Shown piece after piece: positions 10,733 through 23,500 of a stretch of DNA of 64,000 nt. Source of the stretch: Patiria pectinifera (lineage: Eukaryota > Echinodermata > Asteroidea > Valvatida > Asterinidae); contig CM057149.1 of the NCBI GenBank assembly GCA_029964075.1, forward strand, positions 32,508,900-32,572,899, given 5' to 3'. The notes under the pieces are model-generated. The model was given only the letters and a program-made list of their open reading frames with translations, was not told where the DNA came from and ran no database searches. Made by a program: the position numbers and the translations under genes. Within the stretch, counting starts at the first letter, position 1. The number at the start of each line of letters is the position of its first letter.

Positions 10733-11940
10733 TTGTTTTTCTTCTTCTTTTCTTTGCTTTTTATGCTAGATAAAATTTTAATATTTGAAATAACGGAAAT
10801 ACCTCAATGCCTTTATTATTTCAAATAGGTGAACAGGTGTTATGCCATTAATAAATGTAACTTTATAAAATATATAGAGGCCTATGAGTTATAAAAGACG
10901 ACTAAACAAAGAGATACGAGACACGTAAAATAAACACAGCATCACATTTTACAATTCATTTACAAGTTCGTGTCAACAGTTTATATTATTTCACACCACA
11001 CTTTAATCAATGACAATTTAATGACTTCTATATAACGATATTCTTGCGCTTTTCGTGCTCACTTTATCATTTTATTTGCTCGTTTCATTCCTTGTTCATT
11101 TGGCTAAGTATTGCTCATTTCTTGCTCACTTGCTCTTTCCTTGCTCTTTTCGTGCTCATTTGCTCATTTCTTGCTCATAATTTGCTCATTCCCTGCTTAT
11201 TTCTTGCTCATTTACTTTTTTTTACTCATTTCTTGCTCATTTCTTGCTCATTTCCTAATCAATTCTTGGTCACCATCTGCTCATTTCGCCGGCCTTTCAC
11301 AAATCGTTGCTATGCTCATTCTTTGATCAGTGAAAAGAGATTTGCGGATGGGCGGCCAAATGAGCAGATCAGCACGAATTGATCAGGAAATGAGCAAGAA
11401 ATGAGCTAATGAGCAAGAAAAGAGCAAGAAATGAGCAAATAAGCAAGAAAAGAGCAAGAAATGAGCAAATGAGCAAGAAATGAGCAAGGAAAGAGCAAGT
11501 GAGCAAGAAAGACCAAGTGAGCAAGAAACGAGCAAATATGAGCAAATTAGCAAAAATGAACAAGGAATGAAACGAGCAAGAAATGATCAAGTGAGCACGA
11601 AAAGCGCAAGAATATCGTGATATAGAAGTCATTAAATTGTTATTGATTGAGTGTGGTGTGAAATAAAATAAATTGTTGACACGAACTTGTAAATGAGAAT
11701 GTAAAATGTGATGCTGTGTTTATTTTACGTGTCTCGTATCTCTTTGTTTAGTCGTCTTTTATAACTCATAGGCCTCTAAATATTTTATAAAGTTACATTT
11801 ATTAATTTCATAACAAGTTCACCTATTTGAAATACTAAAGGCATTGAGGTATATCCGTTATTTCAAATATTGAAATTTTAAATTATTTGGTCCAATCAAC
11901 ATCATCAAGCATAAAAATCAAAAAAAGAAGAAGAAGAAAC
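10733..11940. mobile_element. Large foldback element, copy 1 (~1.2 kb)
   Basis: The whole segment is a near-palindrome centred near 11340. The outer left TTTGAAATAACGGAAATACC (about 10785-10804) matches, inverted, GGTATATCCGTTATTTCAAA near 11848-11868. The inner arms are a minisatellite of TTGCTCATTTC on the left and GAGCAAGAAAT on the right. Apparent Leu/Ser/Phe-rich frames are translations of that minisatellite. A second copy lies at 30938-31765. No transposase is present. Confidence 0.85.
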
Positions 11941-12035
11941 TTTTGAATGGCCCCTTAGTACCATTGGCATTGGGATACTATTCACAGTCAGTTCGCAGGA
12001 TAGTCCACTCTGTGTCCCTCCCATATCGGGTCAAA

Positions 12036-12243
12036 ATGGACAGCCATGCCGTACCACTGTCACCTCCTCACCCTTGGAGATGGATGATCATAGTTTCACG
12101 CTTCTTTTGGGCCTTCATTTGCCTGGGAAGTGTCAAGTCGCTGGGCGTGCTCCTACCCCATTTTGGAGACAGTTTGTCCACCAGTACGGCAGTGGCTGGC
12201 TTGGTTAGCAGTTTCCTGCTAGGTTTTGGCCTGCTGAGCTTCG
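12036..12243 (+). CDS. Lone first exon of a monocarboxylate-transporter-like protein (SLC16/MCT family)
   Basis: Sixty-nine codons and one base run from ATG at 12036 to a consensus donor (TTCG|GTAAGT; GT at 12244). The peptide contains PHPWRWMIIV, then KSLGVLLPHF and STAVAGLVSSFLLGF. This is the pattern of the first two membrane segments of MCT-type proton/monocarboxylate symporters: a PW/GW turn, a K-S-F/L-G-V motif, then a helix. No further MCT exon was recognised on the plus strand in the window. Either the remaining exons are too diverged or too short to see by eye, or this is an orphan exon or pseudogene. The frame stays open upstream to 11943, so the start could be earlier. It begins within about 100 bp of the foldback element's right end. 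Confidence 0.6.
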
Positions 12244-12329
12244 GTAAGTCTATCGGTCGAGGCCATAGGTTTTAAGTGCTTTACACTCGGTGATTATCCG
12301 AACATTTAGGAATCTCAATAATGTGTGTG

Positions 12330-12780
12330 CAGTGGCGTAGCACAGTCATTTTTATGGGGGGAGGGGGTAAAAATTGTTTTAAAGGGCACTTGCACATCCA
12401 TTGTGAATTGTACACAGGTTTTTTCTCCGGACACTTGCCCTCCGTAAAATCAAAAAGCGGGGCTTGGGCTGGTATGGTCTGTCGATGGGGGCGCTGTTCA
12501 AAACCGACAATTATGCACACAAAGGGCCAATATATGGTGCTTTTCAGGGCGATACATGTGCGAAATTCTAAAAAAAAAAAAGGCACCCAGTGCACTTCTT
12601 TTTTGAAAAGGGCACTTGTTAAAAAAAATAGGCACTTTGTAAAAAAAAAAGGGCAATCTTTATAAATAATTGGGGGGGGGACGTTAAAAAAGGGAATTTG
12701 AATGGAAAAAGGCAGTATTTACAAAATATTGGGGGTAAAAAGCCCCTTACCCCCCACCCTCCCCGCTGGCTACGCCTATG
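12330..12780. mobile_element. Non-autonomous element with GGCGTAGC / GCTACGCC ends, copy 1
   Basis: The left end AGTGGCGTAGC is matched by CTGGCTACGCC at the right end. Inside are G-runs and poly-A tracts, CACTTGCCCTCCGTAAAATCAAA and TATATGGTGCTTTTCAGGGC. A related copy at 53514-54012 carries the same ordered phrases, which shows a dispersed family. It interrupts the region just after the MCT-like exon. Confidence 0.7.
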
Positions 12781-13114
12781 GTGTGTGAGAGTCCAAAACC
12801 TTAAGGTATTGAAAACATGCAGTGCAAGAAAAGAGACTGACACGTTAAACAACCAGTCCAACAAAAAATATTACATCAATCAACTGTGAAGAAACATCTG
12901 GCATGTCTGGATCTAGTCTCTATTTCTACACATTTCTCCACAGTCATAAACGGAAAATATTAAAGAAAAGTTTCCTTTAAATATTGAATGGAGTCTTCAA
13001 ATTAATATTGAGTCTTGAAATCTAGTTGGTGAAGTATTGCAGACCTTTTCCTTGCCCAATGACAATTTTGGTGAATTTTGCTGGCTAAAGAGTGAGTAAA
13101 AATGGCCTTATTTT
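12781..13114. other. Unassigned spacer
   Basis: No gene or repeat is recognised between the GGCGTAGC element and the start of LINE homology. Confidence 0.4.
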
Positions 13115-14501
13115 ATTTGACAGGCAGCACGAATTCGCCCAGGGTAAATCGTGTTTGACAAACTTGCTTGAAACACTAGAAACGGTTACCCATGACCTAG
13201 ACGAAGGCAGCGGAGTAGACATCATCTTCTTGGGCCTTCGACTCAGTCCCACATAGACGACTACTAGGAAAACTGTCTACGTATGGAATTGAAGGAAAGA
13301 TAGCCAAGTGGGCGATTGAGGGTTTTCTAGTTGACAGATCTCAGGTAGTAGCAGTAAGGAATGCTGGATCAAGTCATGCAGAAGTTGCAAGCGGGTTCCT
13401 CAAGGCTCGGTCCTAGGACCGCTTCTTTTCATCCGGCACATCAACGACTTACATGGAATAGTAAATTCAAACGTTCAGATGTTTGCCGATGATATTAAAA
13501 TGTTCACAACGATAAAGTCACCGGAAGACGCAGTCAAACTTCAAAGTGATATCGATGCACTGCTGAACTGGTCCAAGATATGGATCCTACGATTTATGCA
13601 GACAAATGCAAATCCATGCATATGGGAAACAACAACCCGGGATGTGTCTACCATGCAGATGAGAGACACCAAATTACAGGAAACGGCTCAAAAAAGGCTT
13701 GGAAGTGTATATCTGCAACAACTGTAGGAAAGATTCCCACATCTCGCCATCAGTAATTTTCCCCTTAAATGACCTATCAGCCATCAGAAAGTGATAATAT
13801 GTCCTAAAAAGTGGAAATTAGCAGGGACATATTGAGTTTTTACTAAGAAAACACTTAGAAATTTTCAGACCAGTCCCATAGGTTTATGTACAGGGTTACA
13901 AGTGATGGCCAAATATGGGATTCTTTCCCAACTGTAAGTCGTCTGTTCAGTGTGCAAAGTCTGCTCAGAGTTATCAAAAAAACTTTCAAGCACATAACCA
14001 AGGATAGTTTTGCTGTTTTGTACAAAACATACATAAGGCCTCATCTTGAAAACTGCGTCCAAGCATGGAACCCAGGACTGCGGAAAGACATCTACACATT
14101 GGAGAAAGTGCAAAGAAGAGCAACCAAACTGGTTCCTGCTGTAGGACATCTGCTATCCGGACAGGCTAGAGGCACTCAACTTGTATAGCCTAGAACAAAG
14201 GAGATCAAGAGGCGACCTTATAGAAGTGGTCAAGATTTTCAACGGATTTGACAAAACAAAACCAACAAGATTCTTCAAAATCTCCAACACAACAGAAACA
14301 AGAGAACACAACATGAAGATCTTTCAGACTGGGATGACCAAAGCTCTGAGATGCAGGCAAGATTTTTTCTCCCAGAGAGTAGTCAACACCTGGAACAATC
14401 TACTAAGTTATTTTGTGAATGCCAAGACTACAAATTCTTTCAAACATGAGCTCGACGGGTACTGGAAGAGATATGGGGCCATAAAAGCTTATGAAGCCTA
14501 A
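13115..14501 (+). pseudogene. 5'-truncated, decayed LINE (CR1/L2/Rex-like reverse transcriptase)
   Basis: Translations read as fragments of a non-LTR reverse transcriptase. A GKSCLTNLLETLE-like stretch starts near 13140, and HRRLLGKLSTYGIEGK comes from about 13255. A degraded VPQGSVLGPLLF block lies near 13395-13430, followed by the catalytic FADD box at 13479 onward. The thumb region follows, with YIRPHLENCVQAWNP (about 14025) and YSLEQRRSRGDLIEV (from 14184), then FFSQRVVNTWNNLL. At least three frame changes separate these pieces, so it cannot make a protein. Endonuclease and ORF1 are absent. The clade is inferred from motif flavour only. Confidence 0.85.
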
Positions 14502-14611
14502 TTAATACTTATTCCCATTAAATCGGAAGTGTAAGTGTTAGTGATTTTGTTTTGCATGTTTTTCAGCACTCAAGGTCCAGTCTGGCTCAGTGATGAGTGA
14601 TACACTCTGTG

Positions 14612-14680
14612 GATCGGTCGGGTCGGTCGGTCACCGGTCGGTCGGTCGTTCGTTCTTTCGGTTGGTCAGTCAGTTTTTTC
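14612..14680. repeat. (GGTC)n-type microsatellite
   Basis: Imperfect GGTC/GTTC repeats lie downstream of the LINE remnant. Confidence 0.75.
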
Positions 14681-14884
14681 CCTTCCCACTTGTATATAAG
14701 AACCGAGCATAGACTTGGGCCATTTGTTTTGCCTCGTACAGTACAGGGCCCGGGAGTAAGGCTTTTACACAGCTATCCAATGCTAAACAATGGATCGAGT
14801 TCATCTCATACCTCAAATCATTAATAAGAATAGGCACTTTTTTGTTCCCTTGTAAACCGGACAATAGTTGCGGGAAGGACGTAG

Positions 14885-14968
14885 TTAAGTTGGAGAAACG
14901 ACTCAAAAGGTGGAGATTCTTTGATTCATTCGAATAAAAAAAATCTCCACTTTTTCGTCGTTTCTCCT
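14885..14968. repeat. Short hairpin element (~26-bp arms)
   Basis: GGAGAAACGACTC plus AGGTGGAGATT is repeated inverted as AATCTCCACTTT plus GTCGTTTCTCC around an AT-rich loop. It looks like a small MITE core. Confidence 0.65.
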
Positions 14969-14969
14969 T

Positions 14970-17292
14970 TACATAATATCAAATCAGCCTCTATCCTTCA
15001 ACTTTGTAAGGCCCTTGTAAACAAAACAGTTCCTCCTACCAGTCGTCAGACATTAAGGACAGTTCTATATTTAATTAGTCACTCAACAAATCACGTAGAC
15101 AATGAAATCATTTAGAAGAATTTACAGAAAATTCAGTATTTGTTTGTACTGAATGAACGTATTCTACTATAATTCCTTTTTTGGGCCACTGTGCGGTTAA
15201 TTACTACGACCACTTATCTTGTTTCTTTGACTTATTTTATGGCTTTTCTTTGCTTGGTATTTGAAGAATAACGACTCTCCCTTTTTTTTCAATCAATTAT
15301 TTTTTCGCCTAAATTCCAGTGTATTTCCCTATTATAGAAAGACACCAAAAAGTCGAACCTGCAACCGTGCAGCTATATACCAGTGCAAGAAATACGAGAA
15401 AAAAAAATCCTCAATAAAAGTGAAGAGTGCAAATAATACTGGTCTTTTATTTTCTCTGAAAATGTGTGTTTTTTATTCTCCAACTAACTTTGTTATTAAC
15501 TCATATTATTTCTGAATTCCATATTCTTTCGATAACTTGTTTTTAACTTATCTTCGCTCAACACGTTTGAATTGCATACAGCTTTTATTCTTAATAAGTG
15601 TCTTTGGTGCATTATACTTTTATTGTCGTTCCTTTATCCCGTGTGTATAAAGTCGTTAATTGTTCCATTGATTTACTTTGTTATGTGTTATGTTTTCATT
15701 TCAAACATTATGTTCTCTTTTAAATCTGTTTACTTTTACTTCTTTACATCTTCTTAATCGTCTTTAAAATTGGTACTTCTCTTTTTTTATTTTTCCTTTA
15801 CAAGAATAGTGTCACAAGGTCCGCCATGATCTGGACGATGCGAGAGGATACAGTTAAGGAAAACCTCAGAAATGTACAACACCGACAAAGGAAAGCCAGA
15901 CACGACCAAGTTATAACGAATTCAAAACATTTAATTCCAATAAACCAAACCTAAATAAACCAAACTTACAATTAACTTAATATTGTTTCAATTTACATTA
16001 CACATCGAGAAATTAATACAATATAAATAAAATACCCATCACCAACTCCATCGTGGTACCGGGACGGACAAATGGAACGGGGACAGCAGCACACGGGAGC
16101 ATCGGCGGCTTCCAGCGGGTGACGTCAGGTCGACTGATGCATGCTTGGACGACGGTCGGCACAGCACTCCCCGCTTAGAATCACGGTGTCCCGATCCCAA
16201 CCGAAAAAGCCCTGAAATTTAATGTGTTTGTGCTAATAAATACACTCGTACAATTACAGTTCAATTTAGTGTCATAAAACTGCAATTTTATAAATATCTT
16301 AACACCAAGAAACCTCAACATTCTAGCGAAAAGACATCTTTGACATAAAAACCAGGTTTTTTATGTGCATGCAGGCTATGTAAACCTGAAACAGTTCAGT
16401 TGTAACCACGCAAAATTTCACAAGTGTTCAATGATGATTTTAAATTAAAGAAATCACAACTTACAGAATAAATCTAGCTTTTAAGACTTGTGACTTAGTG
16501 GAATTACGAGCTCCCTCGGAAAGCCCACAGCCCAACGGGTGTCCTCAATCATCGGCATCGCCCGGCACCATAAACTTCCGTCGGCTTTCCCCAGAACTGG
16601 GGATCCAATTCAAAAAGGGCCTCTGTGTCTTAAGAGACTTCGAGCTGAGTTGCTTGCCACTAAGTGACGTGCCACTCCCTAAACCTTGCTTTTATACACC
16701 CACAAATATTTAATTGGAATGTGCCGCACCCATGCATGGGTACTGGGCGACCAATCCCATACATCACAATACGTGCGTGGTAGTCTGCGTGACAATTTAC
16801 GCTTGAACTATTTGCATATTTAACCCAAATACTTGACAGGGGCACGACGGCCGTACTAGTATGTCTAAAACTCTGTCGGGTGTGAAACTTTAAAAGAATA
16901 CTTTTTATCCGAATACCCCTGGTTTAAAGTGGCATCTCATACCTTTAGTTTCGCGTTTCACTTAAACCAATTTTGGATTTCCGAATATTGCTCAATATAC
17001 ACCGGGATGTTTTGTATAATCATAAACACCAGAATTATACAATTATCACAAATCGTCTTATAAAATAATAATTTCCAAATACCACTTCAATTGAACTTAA
17101 CCCATAAGATTATTACAAACAAAATTCGTCATCTGTGACAAATAGTATCTATAAGGCCAGCATCTGTGTCTAATGTTGCCACCCTACCAAAGCAACACTT
17201 CCGATTTAAAAATAAGGACGTAACAAATGATAATAATTATCACCACCTTGGATGCTGGTTGTTTCATTAATTAATTAAAACAAAAGACGCGT
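14970..17292. other. Long intergenic stretch without a recognised gene
   Basis: The stretch is AT-rich with scattered short frames and no family match. 16020-16200 is more GC-rich and 16860-17290 is AT-rich. Part of it probably holds the 3' UTR of the minus-strand anion transporter that ends at 17293; no clear minus-strand AATAAA was found close to the stop. Confidence 0.4.
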
Positions 17293-17558
17293 CTACACTG
17301 AAGCTGTTACGGATGTCATGGCCGGCACGCCACGGCGTACCGTCGATCGGTGATTTCGACCGGTCGGCCACAGGAGCACCAGAAACATGACGGCGGCGCT
17401 GAAGATGCCCACGGCCAACGCCAGGCCGTTGTAGGCCAGCCGGTAGGGGCGGTTGCCGTACAGCAGGCACGCCCCTTGTTGGCCCCCGCACGATTCCTGC
17501 CACACTTCGCACGCCCCGTCGATAACCATTCCGAATACCTGGCCTGAGGCGACAACCC
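17293..17558 (-). CDS. OATP exon 8: helix 12 and C-terminus
   Basis: The acceptor TTTGTTTAG precedes GGGTTGTCGCC; the stop is TAG at 17293-17295. It encodes GQVFGMVIDGACEVWQ, ESCGGQQGACLLYG, then helix 12 (LALAVGIFSAAVMFLVLLW) and a short tail ending TASV. Confidence 0.92.
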
Positions 17559-20500
17559 CTAAACAAAAAATAGAATTACAGGTCATAGGCAGTGGTGTAT
17601 ATAAACTGGGGTCAAATTTGCTGGGCACAATTTGCTTTTCAACCCTCCTTCACCCCCGCTCCTCCTCCCTCCTCCCCCGCCCCCCCACTAAAAAATTTTC
17701 CCCAAATTCTGATGTGCCTTTGACGATAAGTTACTTAACTGGGCTCGCCTTACGAGAAAATGTCCAAAGTACTTGTTTGTGTTCCTATAACGCACATCAT
17801 TTGACACGAGGGGACGCGGTTCAAGCCACGCCTCTGTCCCATTCCCAAATTGTATATTCTACCATGCAAAGTGTAAAAACTCATTGTGAAAACTGTGCTA
17901 CAGTGCCGCTAAATTGTGTTTTTATAACTTCATCACGCGTCATCATAACTTCATGAGCTTACCAATAACTTGCGTCAAATAGGCCACAGACAACGCCACA
18001 AGTCTGCTCTCTGACGTCACAGATCTGTTTCAGAGTACAAAAATAGACGTGTAGCATTGATGTGACGTCGATATCAAGCCGGGTACTCACAATCACAAGT
18101 CGAATCACGAGTCAAATTTAACAAGCCAGTCAAAAGTCTAACTGGAAGTTATCGCGTCACAACTATATCACTTATCAGGTAATTTGAAAAGCTTATTACT
18201 CGCGCAAGATTACTTGCGAGGACTTGTAAGGACTTATGATGGTTTGTGAGAACTCGTGGGGACTTGTGAAGACTTGTACGGACCTGTGAGGATCCTGTGA
18301 GGATTTATGAGTACTTGTGAGGACTATGTGGACTTGTGAGGACGTTTGAGGATTTGTGAGGAATTATCGTCGCGTCAGTGCAACAAGGTCGTAACTCGAT
18401 TCTGCCACAAAGTCGTATCTCGCGCGAATACGCTCCGTGCATGCAACAAGGTCGTATCTCGACGTCCATTGACTTTGCGTGTACATCCGGGTTATTTTAA
18501 GTGAGATACGACCTTTTGCCATTCTAAAACTCGCGTTTTGCGTTGGTGTCATTTTAGGAGATACGACCTTGTTGCACTGACGCGACTTTATGAGGATTTG
18601 TGAGGACTTGTGAGAACTTGTTTAGACCCGTGAGGACCTATGAGGACTTGTGCAGACTTATGCGGACTTAAATACAACCTTGTTTTCTATTTCACTGAGG
18701 TTAGACCCTCCAAATTCTTGGAGGTTAGACCCCCCCCCCCCAAAAAAAAAATGAAAACTGAAAACGTTGGCCTTGCCAAAGTTATGGGCCTTAGTGTAAT
18801 AAATCAGTTGAAGACCTTGGTTGAGTTTTCGCTAGCTTGAACTTATTGTCTCAACACCGTCATAATTATCTTACCTCACAATTATTGTAAGACGGAGGAG
18901 ATCTCCAAAAGTCGCCAAGACAAAGACACCAGTCAGAACGAGGAGAAACGGCACGGCAGCTGTACACTGCGTCCCGCAAGCGCCCTCTAAGACGGAGGCA
19001 GAACGAGCGGTGGAGTACAAACTTCCATCGCCGAGCATCATCGGGCATGCGCAGTCGGAGTAGTTGCCCTGCATTTTCAGAGTAAAACGGGTTAAAGAAA
19101 TCTGCATCCAAGGAGAAGTTTGAAGCAGTCTACCTACTGGTGTTAAAATATTCAGTCAACTATTAATTCATTCGTATATCACTTATCGAAAAGCAACCTT
19201 TTTCTTTAAATTAACAGAAAAATTAAAAATAGTTTATTTAACACGGTTATAACCTTTGGGATAGTCCGAATGACGCAATTAAGGCATCCTTAACTTTATG
19301 TACCCCCCCCCAAAAAAAACACCATAATTTTAATGACATTTCCGCCGATTATTTACGAGGTATAACTTCTCAGCTGATAGACGAACACGACTTGGACTTG
19401 ACTATGATGTCGTTTGGAAGGTTTCAGTTAGCAAGCTAAATTTTCTTTATAGGAAATTATTTTCATTTTACTTGGGCACCGATGACGTTACACCCAGCAT
19501 GGCACGGTGAGAAATACGTCAGACCCGCATCAGAGCACACGGGTGCGTACAGGGCCATGGAGCACGAGCAGTTCTGGTTGCAAGGTGCTTCCAAATCAAC
19601 AGAAGCCGAGCTGCATAAGATAAAGAAACAAAAGGAAAAGGGGAGGGTAAATTAGAAAGGCATGACAGTATCGAGGACTGAACGTCGTGAAGATGCAATC
19701 TAAGCACACAGTTGTTTCGCTATAATACAGATCTCCGTCCCGTTTGAGGGGGCGTAAGCAGTATAACCGTTTCGAAGACTTCACTCGCACCCACTGCCCT
19801 ATGAAAGGCAGTCTAGGGGCTAGACGTTGCATGGTTTGATACGCGATAACCCGCCGCCGGCCGCTAACACGACCAACCGATATCGCCCACTGACTTGCCA
19901 GCAGCAACGTCTAGGGCAATTCCTATTGGTTTTGTAATGAGCACGCACCTATTTGGCCTAATATATGCAGCGCACAATTCAAAAAAATTATGGTAGTAAA
20001 CTCTCAAATTTCTTAGAGTACAATAAAGATGCAGCAAGACCTTTGTGCAGCTTCACTGGTCGGCTCTTTTGCTGTGAGTTGTATGTGTGGGACTGAAAAT
20101 GGACCGTTATTGCCTGCAAAAGTCGCGCATGCATGCGCACTGGTTTCCCTCATTTTTCGGGGGAAGATTTCAGGAGACACCCTGGGCCAAGTTTGGGAAA
20201 GGACCATTAGTCGACTAGTGGTAGATTTGTAACGTACCTTACGCCTGCGCACTAATAGCAATGTGTCTCTAGTCAAACACTGGTCAATGTCATCGCAAAA
20301 CTTCTGGGCCCTGGCTCCCTGCTGTACGTTATGAATGCGCGCGGCTATTGGCTACCAGTGATGCAACCAGCCTCCAGTAAGTTGGTTCGACTAGCAAAGT
20401 CAACAACCGTCCACTAGACAGAGTTCGGGCAAACTCGAACTATGGTTAACCAATGGTCTTGCGCGAACTTGCCCCTAGACGTTGCTACTGACAAGTCCGA

Positions 20501-23500
20501 GGGCGATGTTGGTTGGTCGTGATAGCGCCCTCGCGCGGCAGCAGGTTATCGCAGCGGCGGGTTACGCGTATCAAAACATGCAACGTCTAGCCCCTAAGGG
20601 TGCAGACCAGTAAATCGGTCCGAAATTGCCTACGCCGGCCAAATCACGATTTGCATGCCCTCAAAATCTTCAGTATTTGAGCATGCTGTGGGCCATGAAC
20701 TTGAGGGTTTGTAAATAATATGGGTGGAGGCCGTGCACAGGACTGGGAGCTTGCAGTTCTGTGTAATTCGGATGTAATTTGGACCCTAAAAGCGCTCTAT
20801 TTGGCAATGGAGAGTAGGCATCGTTTTCAAAATGGCGATGGGCTTCAGGACTATTTTCAGGGGTGATCATCTTCAGATGGACATTTCTCCTAAAAGTCAT
20901 CAGTTGACCCCCACAAATTTAGAAGAAAATGAAAAATGATGAAATAAGCTTTAATTTGATGTGTGTCTCGAACACCTTGGAGAGTTGTGAGTATTTTTCC
21001 CGAGTTTTTGAAGTGGGAGGATTTACCATTGGGGTCTATGGAAGTTTATTTACTGGTCTGCTACCCTAGACTTAAGGGCACTGGTGAGTCCATTTTCTCA
21101 AGCCGGGGAAAGATTATATAAGACAAGCCCCGGAGAGCTTGGGAGAAATGTTAATTTTTGATCAGCCATCAAGAAGGCATCCATCCTTCATGCATCAGCT
21201 CTGCAAAATGTTAGTCACATCAGGAGAGGGGGGGGGATGGACGGTTTGTCTTAAAAGGAATTTACATAATTGGCTTTTGCTGTAATTTTCAGAAATGAAC
21301 TATTTGAGGGGTTAGTATAATTGATCAATTTTTGTTACACTGACATTTTTGAAGTTTTGTGTTCGAAAAGGTTGGAAAAACCAAAAGAAAAATGTTCAAG
21401 TAGTCTGGTTCCTTGACTCCACTAAAGATAAAATGGATCAATTTATAGATGCCGGAAAATTGTAAGGCAAGGGAACCAGTCTAGCTGGCCTGCACCCGTT
21501 CATGAACATGTAATCAATAGCAAACAAAATTTGGACTGAAAAAAATGGTAAATTTGGAGCAGTAGTTGAAAAATAGTTAGGTTTTTCCAACGCTGGTCGG
21601 CCGACCACCGTTGGAAATGTATACAAAAATTCCATTTTCTTGAAAATGACTTCACATCAAGTGCCATAATTTTACAAGATTGAGACTTTCATTTACCAAC
21701 ATCCTAGTTAGGTATTTCGTAAACACTTGGTAATTTTATTTTTCGATGTTTGCAAATGTTGTATATTCCCTTTAAACCATGTCGAAGCGTGCAATTCATC
21801 TCAAATTTGTCATTATTTTGTCGACCCCTTCGTGGAAAATGTAATAGCTCTAGAGAATGCATATGGTACGTTAGAATGTTATAAAACTGGTCTCAAATCG
21901 TGTGCAATACGTTAACTGTTTAATCATTCAAAGGCTTGGCTCTAAAACCAGGTGCATTCACGTGGCAATGATATTGGGGGAACAGCCCTCATGAGGAGGT
22001 AGGACAAATATTAAACCTTTCAATTATTTATTTGCATCATGCGTATAAATGGGGCCGTATCGTAACTCCGACGCCTCATAAGACCGACGCCTGATAAGTC
22101 CGAAATTTCGGAATCATGAGGCGTCGGATTTATGAGGCATTTGGACTTGGGGATTCTGCTTATAGCTCTGAGACTGTACTGTCGCAAATGTTGTCTCTCT
22201 AGCATTCCTCACATGTGGTAAGGGCTACCTCAAGATGTACAAAAACAACTGGTACGAAGCCCTTTCTGCGCGCCACACATTATTCGATATATAACATTTA
22301 TGTTGTGGACGGTGAGATGTACCAGGGGCGATGTTCAACCTCTTGTGCCTTTGGGAGGTGTAGATTCCCTACCTGCTCACGCCATCGTAGGTGGAGAACA
22401 CACCAGCTACGTTGTCGTTGGCGCAGCCTATAACCATGAGCAGAGCCATGCCGACTACACACGCCGTCAGCACGACGCAGGTCAGGCGGACAGTACCGTG
22501 CAGTGTTAGCTCCAGTTTCTTCACCAAGAAACCCGCCAACAATTCCCCAACGGCGTAGGCAGGGGCGAGCAGCACACCTGTTGAAAACACGTGCAGATAA
22601 ATCGTAGCTATGAAAATAATAAGTAATATAGTGTATATTTATAAAGTGCATGTAACCACCAGTATTGGTGGCAAATGCGCCACATCATTATTATCCCAGC
22701 TCATTTGAGTCAATGAAACATTTCAAAGACATCTCATGGGGAGCATACACCACCATTCTTCCATTTCAGCACGAGACAGCTTAAATCAATCACCAATCAT
22801 CTGTGCCGTCATGGGTTTAATCAGTAAATGACAAAACATCTTGCAAAGGGACACACACACACACATACTCTCGCTAGCAAACGTTACATACCTAGTGGGG
22901 ACATTCTTTTGTTTTCGTGTATTTATGAGAAAAAAACTGTGGGGAAAAAACTCATTTTACTCACACTGTGAAAACTCTTTCAACCCAATTTTTTTTCTCT
23001 ATTTTTCCCTTTAGTGTTTCTCTTCATTTTGCCACGGATAAACCTAACCCAAAAATGCATCTAAACCTGTTTTCGAGAGAGGAGGAAACATTGTGTGGAC
23101 TGGGCAAGTCCACACAACGTCGCTGCTACCTGGTTTATGTGGACATCTTTTGTTGGGAAGTCCACACTGAGAATGTAATGCTTGTAATTTGCCTGAAGTC
23201 TGGGACCCCTATTGTCCTTCTTTTGTTTGTACTTTTTAGGAAGACCTCCCATATGTTTCGTACACGAATCAAACTTGGCGACCTCTCGGGAATTGGGGAT
23301 CCTATTATCCTTATCTTTGTTCAACGTCCCCAATGGAATGCAGAAACAAACTCACGCACACAAGACCGGCAGAATTACATGCAGTTCACGAATTCAATGC
23401 TCCAGACCACGAAGTGTCTCAACACATTGCGTGAGTAACCGTCAAAACAATGGACAGCAATGTTTCATTATGCTTTCTATAGGTTCGATGGGCACAATAT

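Noticed and set aside
11044-11632. Leu/Ser/His-rich frames suggesting a membrane protein
   Set aside because: They translate the TTGCTCATTTC minisatellite in the foldback arms, on both strands symmetrically.
13115-14501. Host reverse-transcriptase-like gene
   Set aside because: Several frame breaks, a missing 5' part and a LINE-type motif order show a dead LINE.
16498-16713. Small Pro/Ser-rich protein
   Set aside because: No domain, no splice or start context and no neighbouring exon support; probably chance.
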